NCBI GenBank assembly: GCA_949361645.1
Contig: OX442430.1
Location: forward strand, 6,312,543 to 6,376,542
DNA from: Spongilla lacustris
Lineage: Eukaryota > Porifera > Demospongiae > Spongillida > Spongillidae
DNA length: 64,000 bases
Direction: 5' to 3'
The notes beneath the pieces were generated by a model. That model saw nothing but the letters and a program-made list of their open reading frames with translations. It did no database searches and was not told where the DNA came from. The first letter of the stretch is position 1. Every line of letters starts with the position of its first letter. Both the position numbers and the translations under genes were made by a program. This document shows, piece after piece, positions 27,101-38,941 of this stretch.

Positions 27101-30100
27101 TTTGCAACAAGTTGTGCCATGTGTGTTCCCACTGGAGCATGCTCAGACACATTCACAGAGTAGCTGGTTGAAGTGAAGAAAGGAGCATTATCATTCACAT
27201 CCAGTACGTTCACTGTTATGTTCACAAGAGTGGCCTGGAAAGGCAGCGCCGGGCCATTGCTTACATTTACAGTTACTATATAACGCAGGGATGCCTCAGC
27301 ATCCAAGGGACTAGTCATTTTGAGTGCTCCAGTTGTTAGGTTCACCTGAAATGCATTTGACGTTGGGGTGACACCAAGCAGTGTAACGAAAATTAAAGCA
27401 TTAGTACCAATGTCAGCATCTGTGGCTGACAGGTTTAAGATAGGCACAGAAGGCAGCACATTCTCAGTGATATTTACCCCATTTGGGGTGCCAACAAAGA
27501 CAGGTGGGTTGTCATTGACATCCAAGACTGTAACCGTAATTTTGGCTGTCGCATACAATGGAGGAATGCCGTGGTCCAGGGCTACCACCGTCAGGTTGTA
27601 AGAAGATATACTCTCCCTATCCAGAGGTTTGGTAGTCACGATCACCCCTGTGGTGCTGTTGATCACAAAGTCCCAAGCAGGGGTACTTGAATTTATAGAG
27701 AAGCTCACCAACGCATTGAGACCAGAGTCTGCATCACCGGCTGAAACTGTGAGCAATGTGCTGCCTGCTGGCAAGTCTTCAAGGAGACTGGCTGAGTAGT
27801 TCGTCTGAAGAAATACTGGAGGGTGGTTGTTTTCATCCCAGAGGGCTACAATCACTGTGGCTGTGCTGTTCAGAGGAGAAGTTCCATTATCCTTAGCCAT
27901 CACTGTTATATTATATGTGTTCTGCTTCTCGTAGACAAAGCCATTTCCACGGGTAGCAATCAGCCCAGATGTTGAGTTGATTGTAAAGTTGTCACCACCA
28001 GAGATGATGCTGAATTGAAAAACTGCATTTGTGCCGACATCTGCATCCGTAGCACTCACAGTGACAACAGGTGTCCCACTGGGTGCATTCTCTGATATGT
28101 TAGCCCAGTACACCTGTTTGGTAAATACAGGGCTATTGTCATTCACATCAAGGATTGACACATGGAGGCAGGTTGTATTGTATAAGGAACCATTTGAGGC
28201 TACGTCATAAGCCTTTACTGTCACAACATACTCACTGATATTTTCTCGATCAAAGGAGGTAGTGGAAACTATTATGCCATTGGACCAGTTTGCAGCAAAT
28301 GGCAAGGGGAGATTAGGAGGCAGAGTATATCCATACGATGAACAGAAGCTAGCATTGAAGCATAGCCCTCTGCAGTCACCCTGTGATGTCACCAGCTGCA
28401 ACACTGAGTAGCCAACCTTGTCCCTATCAGCGGCAAATACTGTGGCAACAAATGTGCCATTAGGCTGGTTCTCATAGATCTGTGCATTGTAGGTTGATTG
28501 GTTGAACTGTGGAGCATTGATCACCACAATGCTTAAATTTGCAGATGAGAACAATGGTGGTACACCCATGTCTGTTGCAATCACAGACACATTGAATACC
28601 AATGTAGTTGCGTTGATAAGGGCTGTGAAATTAGACGTTGCCACTATTCCAGTGACAGGATCGACAACAAAGTTGGCACTGGCCTGGAGATTGCCACGAA
28701 AGTCCAGTGAGAACAGGAACTGTGCATTCACCCCAGAGTCATTATCCAAGGCACTGACTGTGAGGATGGAGACACCAGGGGCTGCATTCAGAAATACATA
28801 GCCAACATAGCTTGCATTAAGGAACAATGGAGGGTTCAAGTTCTGGGCAAGAATATTGACTGTAACATTAACGAGGGTGGAGAGGCGTATCAGAATGTTC
28901 CCAGAGTCCTGAGCCAATACTGTAAATGTGTAATTTGCAGCAGTCTTGAAGTTCAGATATCCGCTCACCACAAGTACACCAGTGCTGCTATTGATGGAAA
29001 ATGGCAGAGGTAGCGTGCTGTTTTGAGTCACGATTGAGTACACTACAGTACCATTTTCACCAAAGTCTGGGTCAGTGGCAGTAATTTGCATGACGATGAA
29101 GCCAAGTGTCCTGTTTTCATACACGCTTGCATTGTAAGACTTTTGTGTAAATGCAGGAGCATGATCATTGAGGTCAAGGATTCTTACTGCTAGATTGACT
29201 GATGAGCTCAAACTTGGCACTCCTTGATCAGTCGCAGTCACCACAAGGTTGTACGCCGATACATTCAACCAGTTCAAGATTGCATTTGTGTACACACACC
29301 CAGTAGTGGCGTTGATGCGAAATGAGCTGTATGTATTTCCACCCTTGATTGCAAAGGTAAAGATGGCATTCGTTCCTATGTCTTTGTCCGTTGCTGATAA
29401 CTGAATCATGAAGGTACCAACTGGGGCATTCTCAGGCATGGTAGCATTGTAAGAGCTGTTTTGAAACAAAGGCGGGTTGTCATTGACATCCAGCAACTGT
29501 ATATACAGGTATGTGTTATTGTACAACCCTCCTCCATCAGTGGCAGTGAGGGTGAGATTGTATGCTGGTATCTGCTCTCGATTGAGTGGAGCTATAACAG
29601 TCACTACTCCAGTGTCTATGTCAATGCTGAACTGGTGAAGTGGATCACCGGCCGAAATGGAATACGACACATACCCAAACTGAGCACGACGAGCAGGCAG
29701 GAGTAAAGACATATCAATGTAGTTGTCATCTGTGGCCGTGACTGTTATCACCTGGGTATTGAGCGTCACATTCTCCAATATGGCTGCCGTGTAGCAGGCC
29801 TGTTGCCATGCAGGTGTGTAGTCATTCAGCTGGATGATGTGTATGTTGACCACTCCTGTAGCTGTGAGTCCTGGGTTACCACCATCTCCAGCCACAACAT
29901 TCAATATATAGAATGACTGACGTTCAAAACTCAAGGTGTTTGACTGCCATATAACACCGAGATAAGTGTCGATGGTGAAATCCAGGTAGTGGTTTTCTGC
30001 TCCAAACATCCCATATGTTACTTGCCCACTCAATCCAACGTCCAGGTCAGTGGCCATGACAGTGGTGACGATGGTTCCCACACTGGAGTTCTCGTAGAGG

Positions 30101-33100
30101 TAGTACTGCAGAGTTTTAATGGTAAACTGGGGCCAATGCTTGTTGCCATTCAGGACAATGACGCTTAACCTAGAGATGGAGGAAAGCAGAGGATTTGCAA
30201 GGTTTGAAGCATTGACAGTCAGATTAAAAGACTGAGGGCCAGTTAAGTAGTTCAGTCCTGGTGGGATCAGCTGCAGCTGGCATGATGAAGGTGAAAAAGA
30301 TAACACTATGGAAGACGAAGGCTGAAATGAGCACACAGTATATCGGTTTACAGCAGAGCCATCAAGGTCAGTGGTAATCATGGAAAAAAGAGGCACATTT
30401 GTGATGGCAGTCTCTGGAATGGCAATGAAGGTTGTATTCAAAAGGAACAGTGGAGGGTATTTATTAGTATCATTGACTTGGACATGCACAAGTGCATACA
30501 CCATGTTCCCAGTGCTGTCCTGTGCACCAATGGTCAGTTCATACAACGATTGGTTTTCATAGTTGAGCTGTCCGGCTAGCACAAGGGATGAAGTGCTGAT
30601 ACGAAACACACCCCCAATGTTTCCAAACACAATGCTGTAAGTGATGCCAATACTTGTCGAAGTGGTGGAGGCCAAGTTGAAAATAGTTGTTCCTATCTGA
30701 GCATTTTGGGCAATGCTGGTATTGTAGTTGAATGCTTTAAATTGCACAGTGCCAGACTTGTACAATTGAATTTGCAATTGAGTGGTAGTGATATGGAGAG
30801 AGTCTGATACCTGAATGGTTAAATTGTACACAGAACTGAGGCTGGTACCTGTGGACACAACAATTCCACTGGCGCTCGATGCCAGTTTGAATGGGCTGCT
30901 TCCTGCTGAGAGGGTATAAATCAATGAGCTATTCTGGTCAACATCAAAGGCTGAAACATAGGCTACAACCTGACCAACATTAATTGATGGCAATGCAGTC
31001 ACCAGATATGTACTGCTGGTGAAGACTGGCGCATTGTCATTGCCATCAATAACAGTGACCAAGATGTTTGTGTAGTTGGAGAGGGGAGGAGTGCCAAGAT
31101 CACTGGCCATAACAGCAAACATGTACAGTGGCTTTTTCACAAAGTTTAGGTTAGTGCTGAGAGTCAGGTTTCCTGAATCAGGGTCCAGCTGAAATGTGCC
31201 GTCATCATTTCCATTGTAGATAAAATATGTCACAGTCCCATTCAAGCCTGCATCTCCATCAGTTGCCACAAGTGTAGCTATCACCACACCAGGCAAGGTG
31301 CCCTCTGCAACGGTGACATTTACTGTTAGCGGGAATGAGGGATTATTGTCATTTAGGTCGGTGATCAGAATGAATGCAGACACTGTAGATGACAGAGGGT
31401 GATCAGACAGTGTGTTGTTAGCCACAACAGTGAGATTAAAGAAGGGAGTCTTCTCCCTGTCAATGAAGCTAGTCGTGTACAGGACACCTGTTTCATTGTC
31501 GATGGCAAAGTATGTACTGCCAGGGGTAGGGGCCAGAGTGTAGCCAGTAATAGCATTAGTACTTGAGTCTGCATCAGTTGAGTTCACTCGCAGGATCACA
31601 TTTCCTGGTGCCAAATTCTCCCTCAATTGAGCTGAATAGCTACTCTGACCAAACAATGGTGGGTGTACATTGTAATCTGTCAAAGTGATTTGTACCAAGG
31701 TTGTGCCATTTAATGCGGGAACGCCACTGTCCTTCCCAAGGATATGGAACTGGTAGAACTGCTGCTGCTCATAAAGAAATAACCCTGCAGCATACAATAC
31801 ACCTGTGGAATCATTCACAGCAAAGGAACCTTTGGCAAAGTCCTCCACAATTGAGTATCTAACAAGTGCATTTGTTCCAATGTCCAAATCAGTGGCATGT
31901 ACCTGCAGTATGGATGTACCGATGGGAATGATCTCTGAAACAGTGGCTGAGTAGAGAGGGGACACAAACATAGGGCTATTGTCGTTGACATCTACAACAA
32001 TGATGGAGAGAATGCCAATGGTTGACTTTGGAGGACTGCCGTAGTCACTTGCTAGGACAGTGACATTGTACTGTGGTATTGCCTCCCTGTCCAATGTCAC
32101 ATTTGTTGTGAAACAGCCAAATATATTCATTGCAAAAGTCCACCCAGTTGGGTCATGGACTAAGGAATACCACACATCAGAGTTGTTACCTGGGTTGTCC
32201 TCATCTGTTGCAAGGATGCACCCCACCTCTGTGCCCGGAGGTTGGTCTTCGAGGACTGACAGTGTGAGCACCTCAAAGAATGGAGCGTAGTAGTTCACAT
32301 AGATGACAGTGATGAAAACCGTAGAGTTTCTAGACATTGGAGGGGTGCCCAGGTCTGTTGCTATGGCAGTCAGCACAATGACAGGCCCATCAGTCCAGTC
32401 CACGGTATCATTGACGTACACCGCTCCAGAGACAGGGTCAACAGAAAACAGACCACTCATATTCCCAGCAAGAGAGTAACGTATCACATTGTTAGGAGGT
32501 GTGGGGTCTTTGTCAGTGGCAAAGAGGAGGAGAACTGGAGTGCCTACAATGGAGTGCTCTACTGTGCTGCCATTGTATGAGGAGGCATTGAACATGGGTG
32601 GATAGTCATTTACATCATCTAAGAATATCTGCACCGTAGTTGTACCAGTCAGCGGTCCAGGCACAAGTCCCTTGTCCACAGCTAGCACCACAAGTGTGAA
32701 GACACTCAGAGCTTCTCGGTAAAATGTGCTATTGGTGACTATCTCCCCGGTAGTGTTCCTGACAATAAACCTGGTGGTGTTGGTTGTGTTGGACATAAAA
32801 TATTGCAGTTGAGCATTTGTGCCTATGTCTTGATCAGTAGCATTCACCCTGTAAATGACACTTCCAGCAGTTGCATTCTCCAAGAAATGAATGCTGTAAG
32901 GGTTTTTTGTGAATACTGGAGCATACTTGTTGTACTCAAGAACAGTGACAAACACATAACCAGTTCCATTGAGGGGTGGTGTTCCTCGATTGATAGCAAG
33001 AACTGTGAGTGTATAGGATGTATACCTTGTCCTGTTAAGAACTGAAGTGACATTGATCCCACCACTGGAGGGGTCTATTGTAAAGTCTCGTTGAGGGTCT

Positions 33101-36100
33101 CCATTTAAGATACTGTAAGTTATTATGTTAGAACCGGCACCTAAACCCAGGTCTGTTGCTCTGTATTCAGGCAGCACCACAGCATGGGGTATGTACTCAT
33201 ACACACTCACTGAGGCATTATACAAAAATGCAGGGGGCTGCGTGATGAAAATCGTGAGATTTTGATATCGTTGCAAAGGAGGATTGCCCAAATCACGCAT
33301 CAATATTGTTACAATAATGATTGGCTGGGCATTATAATTGAAGCTCCTCAGGGTAGTTATCTGGCCATTCTGAGAGCTTATTGCAAATGAGGGCACTGGT
33401 GAATTGTCAAGGGCTTTGATATCAAGATATTGAAACATGCCTCCGCTGCCAGCATCTGGGTCAAATGTGTAGTTGCGCAAAGTGATCACACTGAAGTTAG
33501 CAGGCTCGTTTTCAGGGATAACTATCTGGTACCCGTCTGGTAGAACAATGCGAGGGCTATGTAGAATAGAGACTGTGACATTCATTGTGTCTGTTAATGG
33601 AGTTGGCCATCCACCATCATAGGCTTGAAGCACAAAGAAGATCTGAAGCCTAAATGGAATGCAATAAAATTCAAATCGTTAGTAAAGCTAATACCCTATT
33701 CTGAATTGAATAAGTAATAGTAGCTCAACATTTCGGGGTGCACACCAAAGTATGAAATTTAGCACCTACATATAAATGCTATTTCATATATTTCACACCT
33801 TACATGCACCTTCCACTATCAGTACTGCACATGTACCAGGCACACACATACACACATGTTCCACAATCAAGGAACATGAAACAGCAATTGGAATATAGCA
33901 GATGAAGGAAAGTATATCCATGAATTTATTTTGTCCAAATCATTGTCTAGCTATATCATCATTTTAACTTAACATCACACAGCATGTGCGGGCCAATTCA
34001 AGAGCTTTGCTTTTGATGACTAACACATGATGGTGTTACATTTAATCTTTGAAAACCAGTTATAAGCAGATCACTTGCACAAACATTAACACATGTTAAC
34101 ACACCATAAGATCAACATACATGTACCAGTAGAACGCTTTTTCAGCTCCATTCAAAATAAAAAGCGCAAAACTCCAAGGCATCTAAACCAATAATTACAG
34201 ATTCTAATGCACTATTTAATGCGATTCTTATCGCGATAGTTTTTACATGTATTCTAGTCCAACCATCAGAGTCTAGTTGGAAATTTATAATGATTTGTTT
34301 TATACATGTATAGTGAGTGACACGCAACAACTTACTTCAATCCGTAATTCAGGCTTGTGTTCACAAATACTTGACCGCTAGTGGTGTTGACACCAAACGA
34401 CCCATCAGCTGGGTCAAACGTTGTCAGTATTCTGTACCAGACCATCCCGTTTACTCCCGTATCCCAATCAACGGCAGTTTGGTTAACCACAACTGTTCCA
34501 ACGGTAACGTTTTGAAGAAGCGTGATGTTGACGCTGTGCACGCTGAACATCGGCGGGAACAAGTTGAGAGTACGAACTTGAATGGTGAGGGGAACGTCCG
34601 CATACTGTGGGATACTGCTGCCGTCTTGGGCCCTGACGGTGTAGTAGTAGTACTGCTGGATGTTGATGCTAACAGATTGATTGGTTCGAACAAGCCCCGT
34701 GGTGGGAAATATTTGAAATGCGTAAGGTCTCGTCGGGTCCCGTGCAGAAAAGGAATACGTGATCACTGCGGACGCCCCTTCGTTGATGCTCGTAGCAGTC
34801 ATGGTTCCGATGTTGGACCTGCTCGGCACCGCAAAAGTGTCCATGTGATATGCGGACTGTGCCCACTGAGGCGGGTGGTCGTTGGAGTTAGTAATCTGCA
34901 CGTATACGGTGGCCACGGCGGACATTCGGAGGGACTGGTTGGTGTAATTGTCGATGGCCATTACGGTCAGGTTAAAGCTGGGAGTGAGAACTCTGACGAA
35001 TGTTTCATTAGCCGTGATCAAACCACTCACGGGATCTATGGCGAATGCCCCGTCGGAGCCGTTAACGATGAAATAGGTGAGGGAGTTGTCGACGATTGGA
35101 TCTATGGCTGTGACTTGCACAACCTCGGTGCCTACTGGCAAGCTTTCTTGCACGCTAGCGACGTATGATGACTGCGAGAAGACGGGCGGGTAGTTGTAGA
35201 CCCGCGCCACAGTAACGTCGACCACCATGGTGTCTGAGAGGGGTGGGGTTCCTCCGTCTTGGGCCAAAATTGTGAGGCTCACTTCGGGAGCCAAGATCCA
35301 GCTTAGAGGGGCGGAGACGTAAAGCTTACCCGTGGATGGGTCTATGCTAAAGCTCCCTGTCACGTCCCCTGACAAAATCAAATAATAAATCAGACCGTTC
35401 GACCCAGCGTCTCTGTCCGTGGCGTTGATCTCGCTCAAAACCACGTAGCCAATCGGGGTGTCTTCGGGAAGAGTTACGGCGACATTAAGCGCGCTCGTGA
35501 TGACCGGTGCGTGCGCGTTGATGGTCGTCACGTGGATGTAGACGACGGCACTGTCCGTGAGCCCCGCCCCATTCGTAACTACAACCGTAAGGTTGTACTC
35601 GTCCCCACCAGCAATGTCCAGGTCCGCGTTAGGGGTGAGAGAGAGGTCTCCAGTTTGAGGATCGATGGCAAACAGGTTGCTGTCAACTCCTCCGACGATA
35701 GAAAACGTCGTCACGCCGCTGTCGTCCAAGTATTTAAGCTCAAATGTGCCCGTTGCATCAGGGACATACTGCCACACGATAGGGTTGGTGTCGGTGGCGG
35801 TAACCTTGAAAAAAATGGTCCCGCCAGGGGTTTTATCCGGCACCCAAACATTGTAGGTGTGGTTCGTGAAGTGTGGTGGTTGGTTTACGTACTGCAGCTG
35901 TATGTAGATAGTAGCGCTGGCGGTAGTCATGCCATCTGCTGCAGTGAAAGTTACCGGGAAGGTGAACCGCTGGGGAGGGTTGCTGTTTTCGAAAACGATA
36001 TTGCTGGTGAGGTTTCCCGTCGCACCCGTGTCCGTAGCAACGCTCGCAATGCTGAAGTACTGCGCATCGCCTTCCACAGGGATGGAAAACACCCCACCGG

Positions 36101-36314
36101 ATACTGCGAACCCATTGAGGTCGTAGCTCGCCACGTCGATATAGGCGACTGTTGTTCCCGCAGGCTGAAGCGCGTTAAAAACCACCGGGTTTGGAATCGC
36201 ACCAAATTGAGCGGACTGAGAACGGACCTCTTGCAAACATGTCAACAAATACGCAGCAGCAGTCATAACCGCCCACATCAGCGCGCAGCCACGCGACTTC
36301 TGTTGTGAAGCCAT
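12159..36314 (-). CDS. Giant cadherin-TIG-REJ-GPS-TM-MYND receptor
   Basis: Nine exons join in phase to predict 7,229 residues: 34336-36314, 23151-33649, 22957-23060, 22738-22794, 20861-22656, 20437-20609, 19251-20091, 16291-18773 and 12159-15916. All introns are GT-AG; the acceptor before 20609 is the least certain. The start is the ATG before a hydrophobic signal peptide. Domain order: signal (1-32), 38-39 cadherin repeats (about 33-4140), Cys-rich (4150-4370), three G-x-W-Q modules (4420-4990), DCxGxC/DxCGxC repeats (5060-5280), TIG domains (5285-5560), REJ (about 5610-6490), GPS-like site (6529-6545), one membrane helix (6606-6632), and a tail of about 597 residues with a MYND finger (6759-6797). 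Cadherin repeats give calcium-dependent adhesion, and REJ/GPS modules are polycystin-like. I infer a surface adhesion receptor with a signalling tail. Many N-glycosylation sequons fit an ectodomain. Confidence 0.9.
12162..14035 (-). other. Transmembrane helix and MYND-containing tail of the receptor
   Basis: One hydrophobic helix (about 13950-14030, IIFIATAIIGVAVIVYVVW) is followed by a basic stop-transfer sequence (RKKYRGS). The tail has a ~60-residue block with LRELRQQI and FYLLTKQL, possibly ubiquitin-like. A MYND-type finger follows (about 13455-13575): CIC, CTGC, GYCSEEC, HW and H-x-K-EC. The first pair is C-x-C instead of the usual C-x2-C. The remaining ~430 residues are Pro/Ser-rich, with acidic stretches near the end (ETGEEEETTSEEGEG). 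MYND fingers bind Pro-rich peptides and are usual in transcriptional regulators. Confidence 0.85.
14200..18773 (-). other. TIG, REJ and GPS-like region of the receptor
   Basis: Exon 8 opens with DCAGNCFG-type Cys repeats. TIG/IPT domains follow: ILGAGFF near 18300 and VTVQGQGF near 17945, with a possible third near 17700. The REJ region, with the sperm-receptor/polycystin pattern, runs across the exon 8/9 junction (WECVPTPG joined to QGYVDV, then VSPPSGVAI). A GPS-like end, CSFTHLTEF, is at about 14220-14260. The HLT tripeptide is where GPS domains self-cleave, but only part of the usual Cys/Trp pattern is visible. Confidence 0.75.
18774..19250 (-). other. Intron 7 of the giant receptor, with a poly-C run
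   Basis: A 477-bp intron contains a run of 23 C (18902-18924). On the transcribed minus strand this is a G-run. Intron 6 (20092-20436) carries a similar shorter run near 20225. Confidence 0.85.
19251..23060 (-). other. Cys-rich and G-x-W-Q module region of the receptor
   Basis: After the cadherins come Cys-rich segments (exons 3-5, with GSGYCTN and CNQTGLVYC), then a module seen three times. It begins G-E/R/V-W-Q, continues to L-R-F-x-P or I-R-F-I-P, and ends W-D or W-D-G. The copies lie at about 21830-22040, 21190-21350 and 19735-19930. The same order of Trp and Arg-Phe landmarks suggests one domain type of about 65 residues. I cannot name it with certainty. DxCGxC repeats start in exon 7 and continue in exon 8. 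Confidence 0.7.
23151..36220 (-). other. Cadherin repeat array of the giant receptor
   Basis: Exon 1 carries one degenerate N-terminal repeat and four full repeats plus most of a fifth, which is completed by exon 2. Exon 2 then carries 33 more in one uninterrupted 10.5-kb exon. Boundaries recur every ~100-110 residues as D-x-N-D-N-x-P-x-F. Other calcium-site motifs are the LDRE-like motif and A-x-D-x-D-x-G-x-N in most units. Several repeats lack one or more calcium residues (for example those starting FKAFNYNTS and APVFTVLEN). The single huge exon spanning 33 repeats is unusual beside the other short exons. Confidence 0.93.
33650..34335 (-). other. Intron 1 of the giant receptor
   Basis: The 686-bp intron lies between the 34336 donor (GAA|GTAAGT) and the 33649 acceptor (TTTAG|GC). 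It splits the fifth cadherin repeat. No feature other than A/T-rich sequence is seen. Confidence 0.85.
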
Positions 36315-36659
36315 CGCAGTGCATCACATGTAAACAACAATCTCTCGCTTGAACACACCAGCAACAATTCAACTGTTTTTGTATTTCGGTCGCCAAGCCG
36401 ACGAAACAATATTCAGCACTATGAATACACGATACAACATAACCATTATAATTATTTCTTAAGTACATGTAACGTAACCGTACGTGTACGTACGTACGTA
36501 TCTAATTACCAGTCAACAAAGGGAAAGCACCTGATGATGTAAATGCACACATAATCACAATGTCAGAGCATATACTCACGTGACAGGCACAAACCCCTTC
36601 CCCCCACCAGGAAAAAAAAAAACAGAAGGAAAAGTGAAAAGACATGAAAATGGCAGTCT
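36315..36659. promoter_or_regulatory. Compact spacer: ACTL6A 3' end and receptor 5' region
   Basis: Only 345 bp separate the ACTL6A stop codon from the receptor start codon on the same strand. The spacer must hold the ACTL6A 3' untranslated region and either the receptor promoter or its 5' leader. A self-complementary ACGTACGT stretch lies at 36481-36500. I see no clear TATA box. Confidence 0.4.
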
Positions 36660-38634
36660 CTACGGACACTTCTTTTCCACAATACATTTGCCCACTTCCT
36701 CGTACTCCTGTTTTGAAATCCACATTTGTTGAAAAGTACCCTGGAAGGCAGGAGAGATGAAGGGAGAGGGTAGGCACAAACGCAGCAAACTTACCAGGGA
36801 GGCCAGGATGGACCCGCCAATCCACGAGCTGAAGCGACGCTCAACGGTGCTCGAGTTCTGGACAAGTTTCACGCGAATGCTCTGCAAATAATAACACACT
36901 GCATTCACAAGGAGGGCTCAGGTGTTGTAACGAACAATATGATGGCACAGAAATAAGTGTTGTAACCTCAGTTGTAACACCTCAATCCTGTGTGAATGAG
37001 TGTAGTATGCAGGCCTGTTTTATTAAGTCTTGGCATCGCGCTTGCACTAATCCACTTAGGCTGGTGGCTTAGCTTGGTTTTCAACCCAGGCTGGTACATG
37101 TATGTTTTCACCTCGGCTTGAATCTCTAGTGCTACAGGTATGTCCTATAATTATGCCCAGCCCATGTATGGAAAGTATAAACATCACACACGACAGCTCT
37201 ACATACACGGCCAATTCTTACACTACCGGAATCAGATCCCGCTACCCAAAAGGTAGTGATCCAATCATGAGGTGGACTTAATTTCCTGAAATTTACAGAC
37301 CTTATTCTGGATACTATTGGATTCCATCGTAAATTAAATCTGCCCATGACTGAATCACCCACCCCCTTTGGGTAGCGGATCTGATTCAGGTAACGTAAGA
37401 ATTGGTCGTGTATGTACTGGGTTGTTGTGCTTCGGGTATTACAATAAAAATATAGTTTATTTTGGCCCAGGTTATGGAGGGAAGTACCCCAACACAAAAT
37501 CCTTTAGGTGCAAATCTCAACAGACATGTACATGTAGATGTAGGCTTTACATTATGTGTATGTAAAATAACAACTAGCACTGAAAGAATACCATAAATTA
37601 GTTATATTATACATGTAAACGATGTGTACAAATGTGAAACAGAAACACTTTAATCGTACATTACCACTCCACCATAGGGCAGTTAATTACCACCACTTTT
37701 GACAGCAACAGTAGAGCACCAAAGAACACATTGTACTAGAACAACAAACCTCAATCACATAAAGCACACCTTACATCACCTTACATGTACATCACCTTAC
37801 ATCACCTGACATCACCTGACTAAATACCCCCCCCCCCCCCCCCTGCGAGTACACACAACACGATCACATCTGGAACAGTGGGGGGAGGGGGGGATGTTCC
37901 CTTCCATGCATGGGACCCCCCCCCCCCCCCCCCCCATGTCCTTCGATGGTCAACACAAGAGGGTCACTTACGGGTGGTGTTCTGTGCGACAGGTCCCTGT
38001 TCAGCCTTTCTGTGAACCCACTGAGCAGTGAATTACCTCCAACAACCACCACACTGCTGTAGAGGCCCTATCAACACAGAGCATACATAATGGCCCTATC
38101 AACACAGAGCATACACAATGGCCCTATCAACACAGAGCACACATAATGGCCTATCAACACAGAGCATATGTACATACATATGACCAACTTGGTACACCCA
38201 TCATCACACCATCACACCATCACAGCAGTGTGCGCACATGTAAGAAACAATAAGTTACACAAGAGCACATAGATGCCAAATCGTTTGAAGACATTTGCAA
38301 TGGGTTAAAATTACGACCACGTCGAGGGGGGGAAGGGAGTTTATGGCTGTGAGTAGTGACTGCTACTACATGTGCACTGAGCAGTGATTGATTTTCAGTA
38401 ATTGTCCCAAGAAGTATCATGAAAGTGAAACAATAAAACAAACAACTTTTTGGCTGTGAACGTACTGGTCTAATATCGACGTCACACATGGCGGCAGAGC
38501 TGTGTACACAGTTTGGAATGCTGAGGAGATCGCCTCCACTGATACCCTGCACACAGGGGAAGAAGACAGGAAGGAAACCTTCAAATGCACATTTTGGCTA
38601 ACATATACAACAAATGTACAACAGGTTGAGTGTG

Positions 38635-38671
<37 letters not shown>

Positions 38672-38684
38672 ATGTGTGTGTGGC

Positions 38685-38718
<34 letters not shown>

Positions 38719-38894
38719 CATGTGCATTCCAACCTTGAGCATGGCGCTAGAAGCATCAAAGAGCCCTTCACACAACTTGAATTTCTCCACTCCCAGACCA
38801 ATATTGTAGCCATTGGGGAACTCGTATGAAGATGCCAGTATACTAGAGCTCTGCTCAATCCTTGTAAAAGAAAGTGCGTGTGTGTGTGTGTGTG

Positions 38895-38941
<47 letters not shown>

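Noticed and set aside
23231..36308. Numerous plus-strand frames of 60-280 codons
   Set aside because: They are antisense shadows of the receptor's cadherin exons, whose minus-strand coding is clear.
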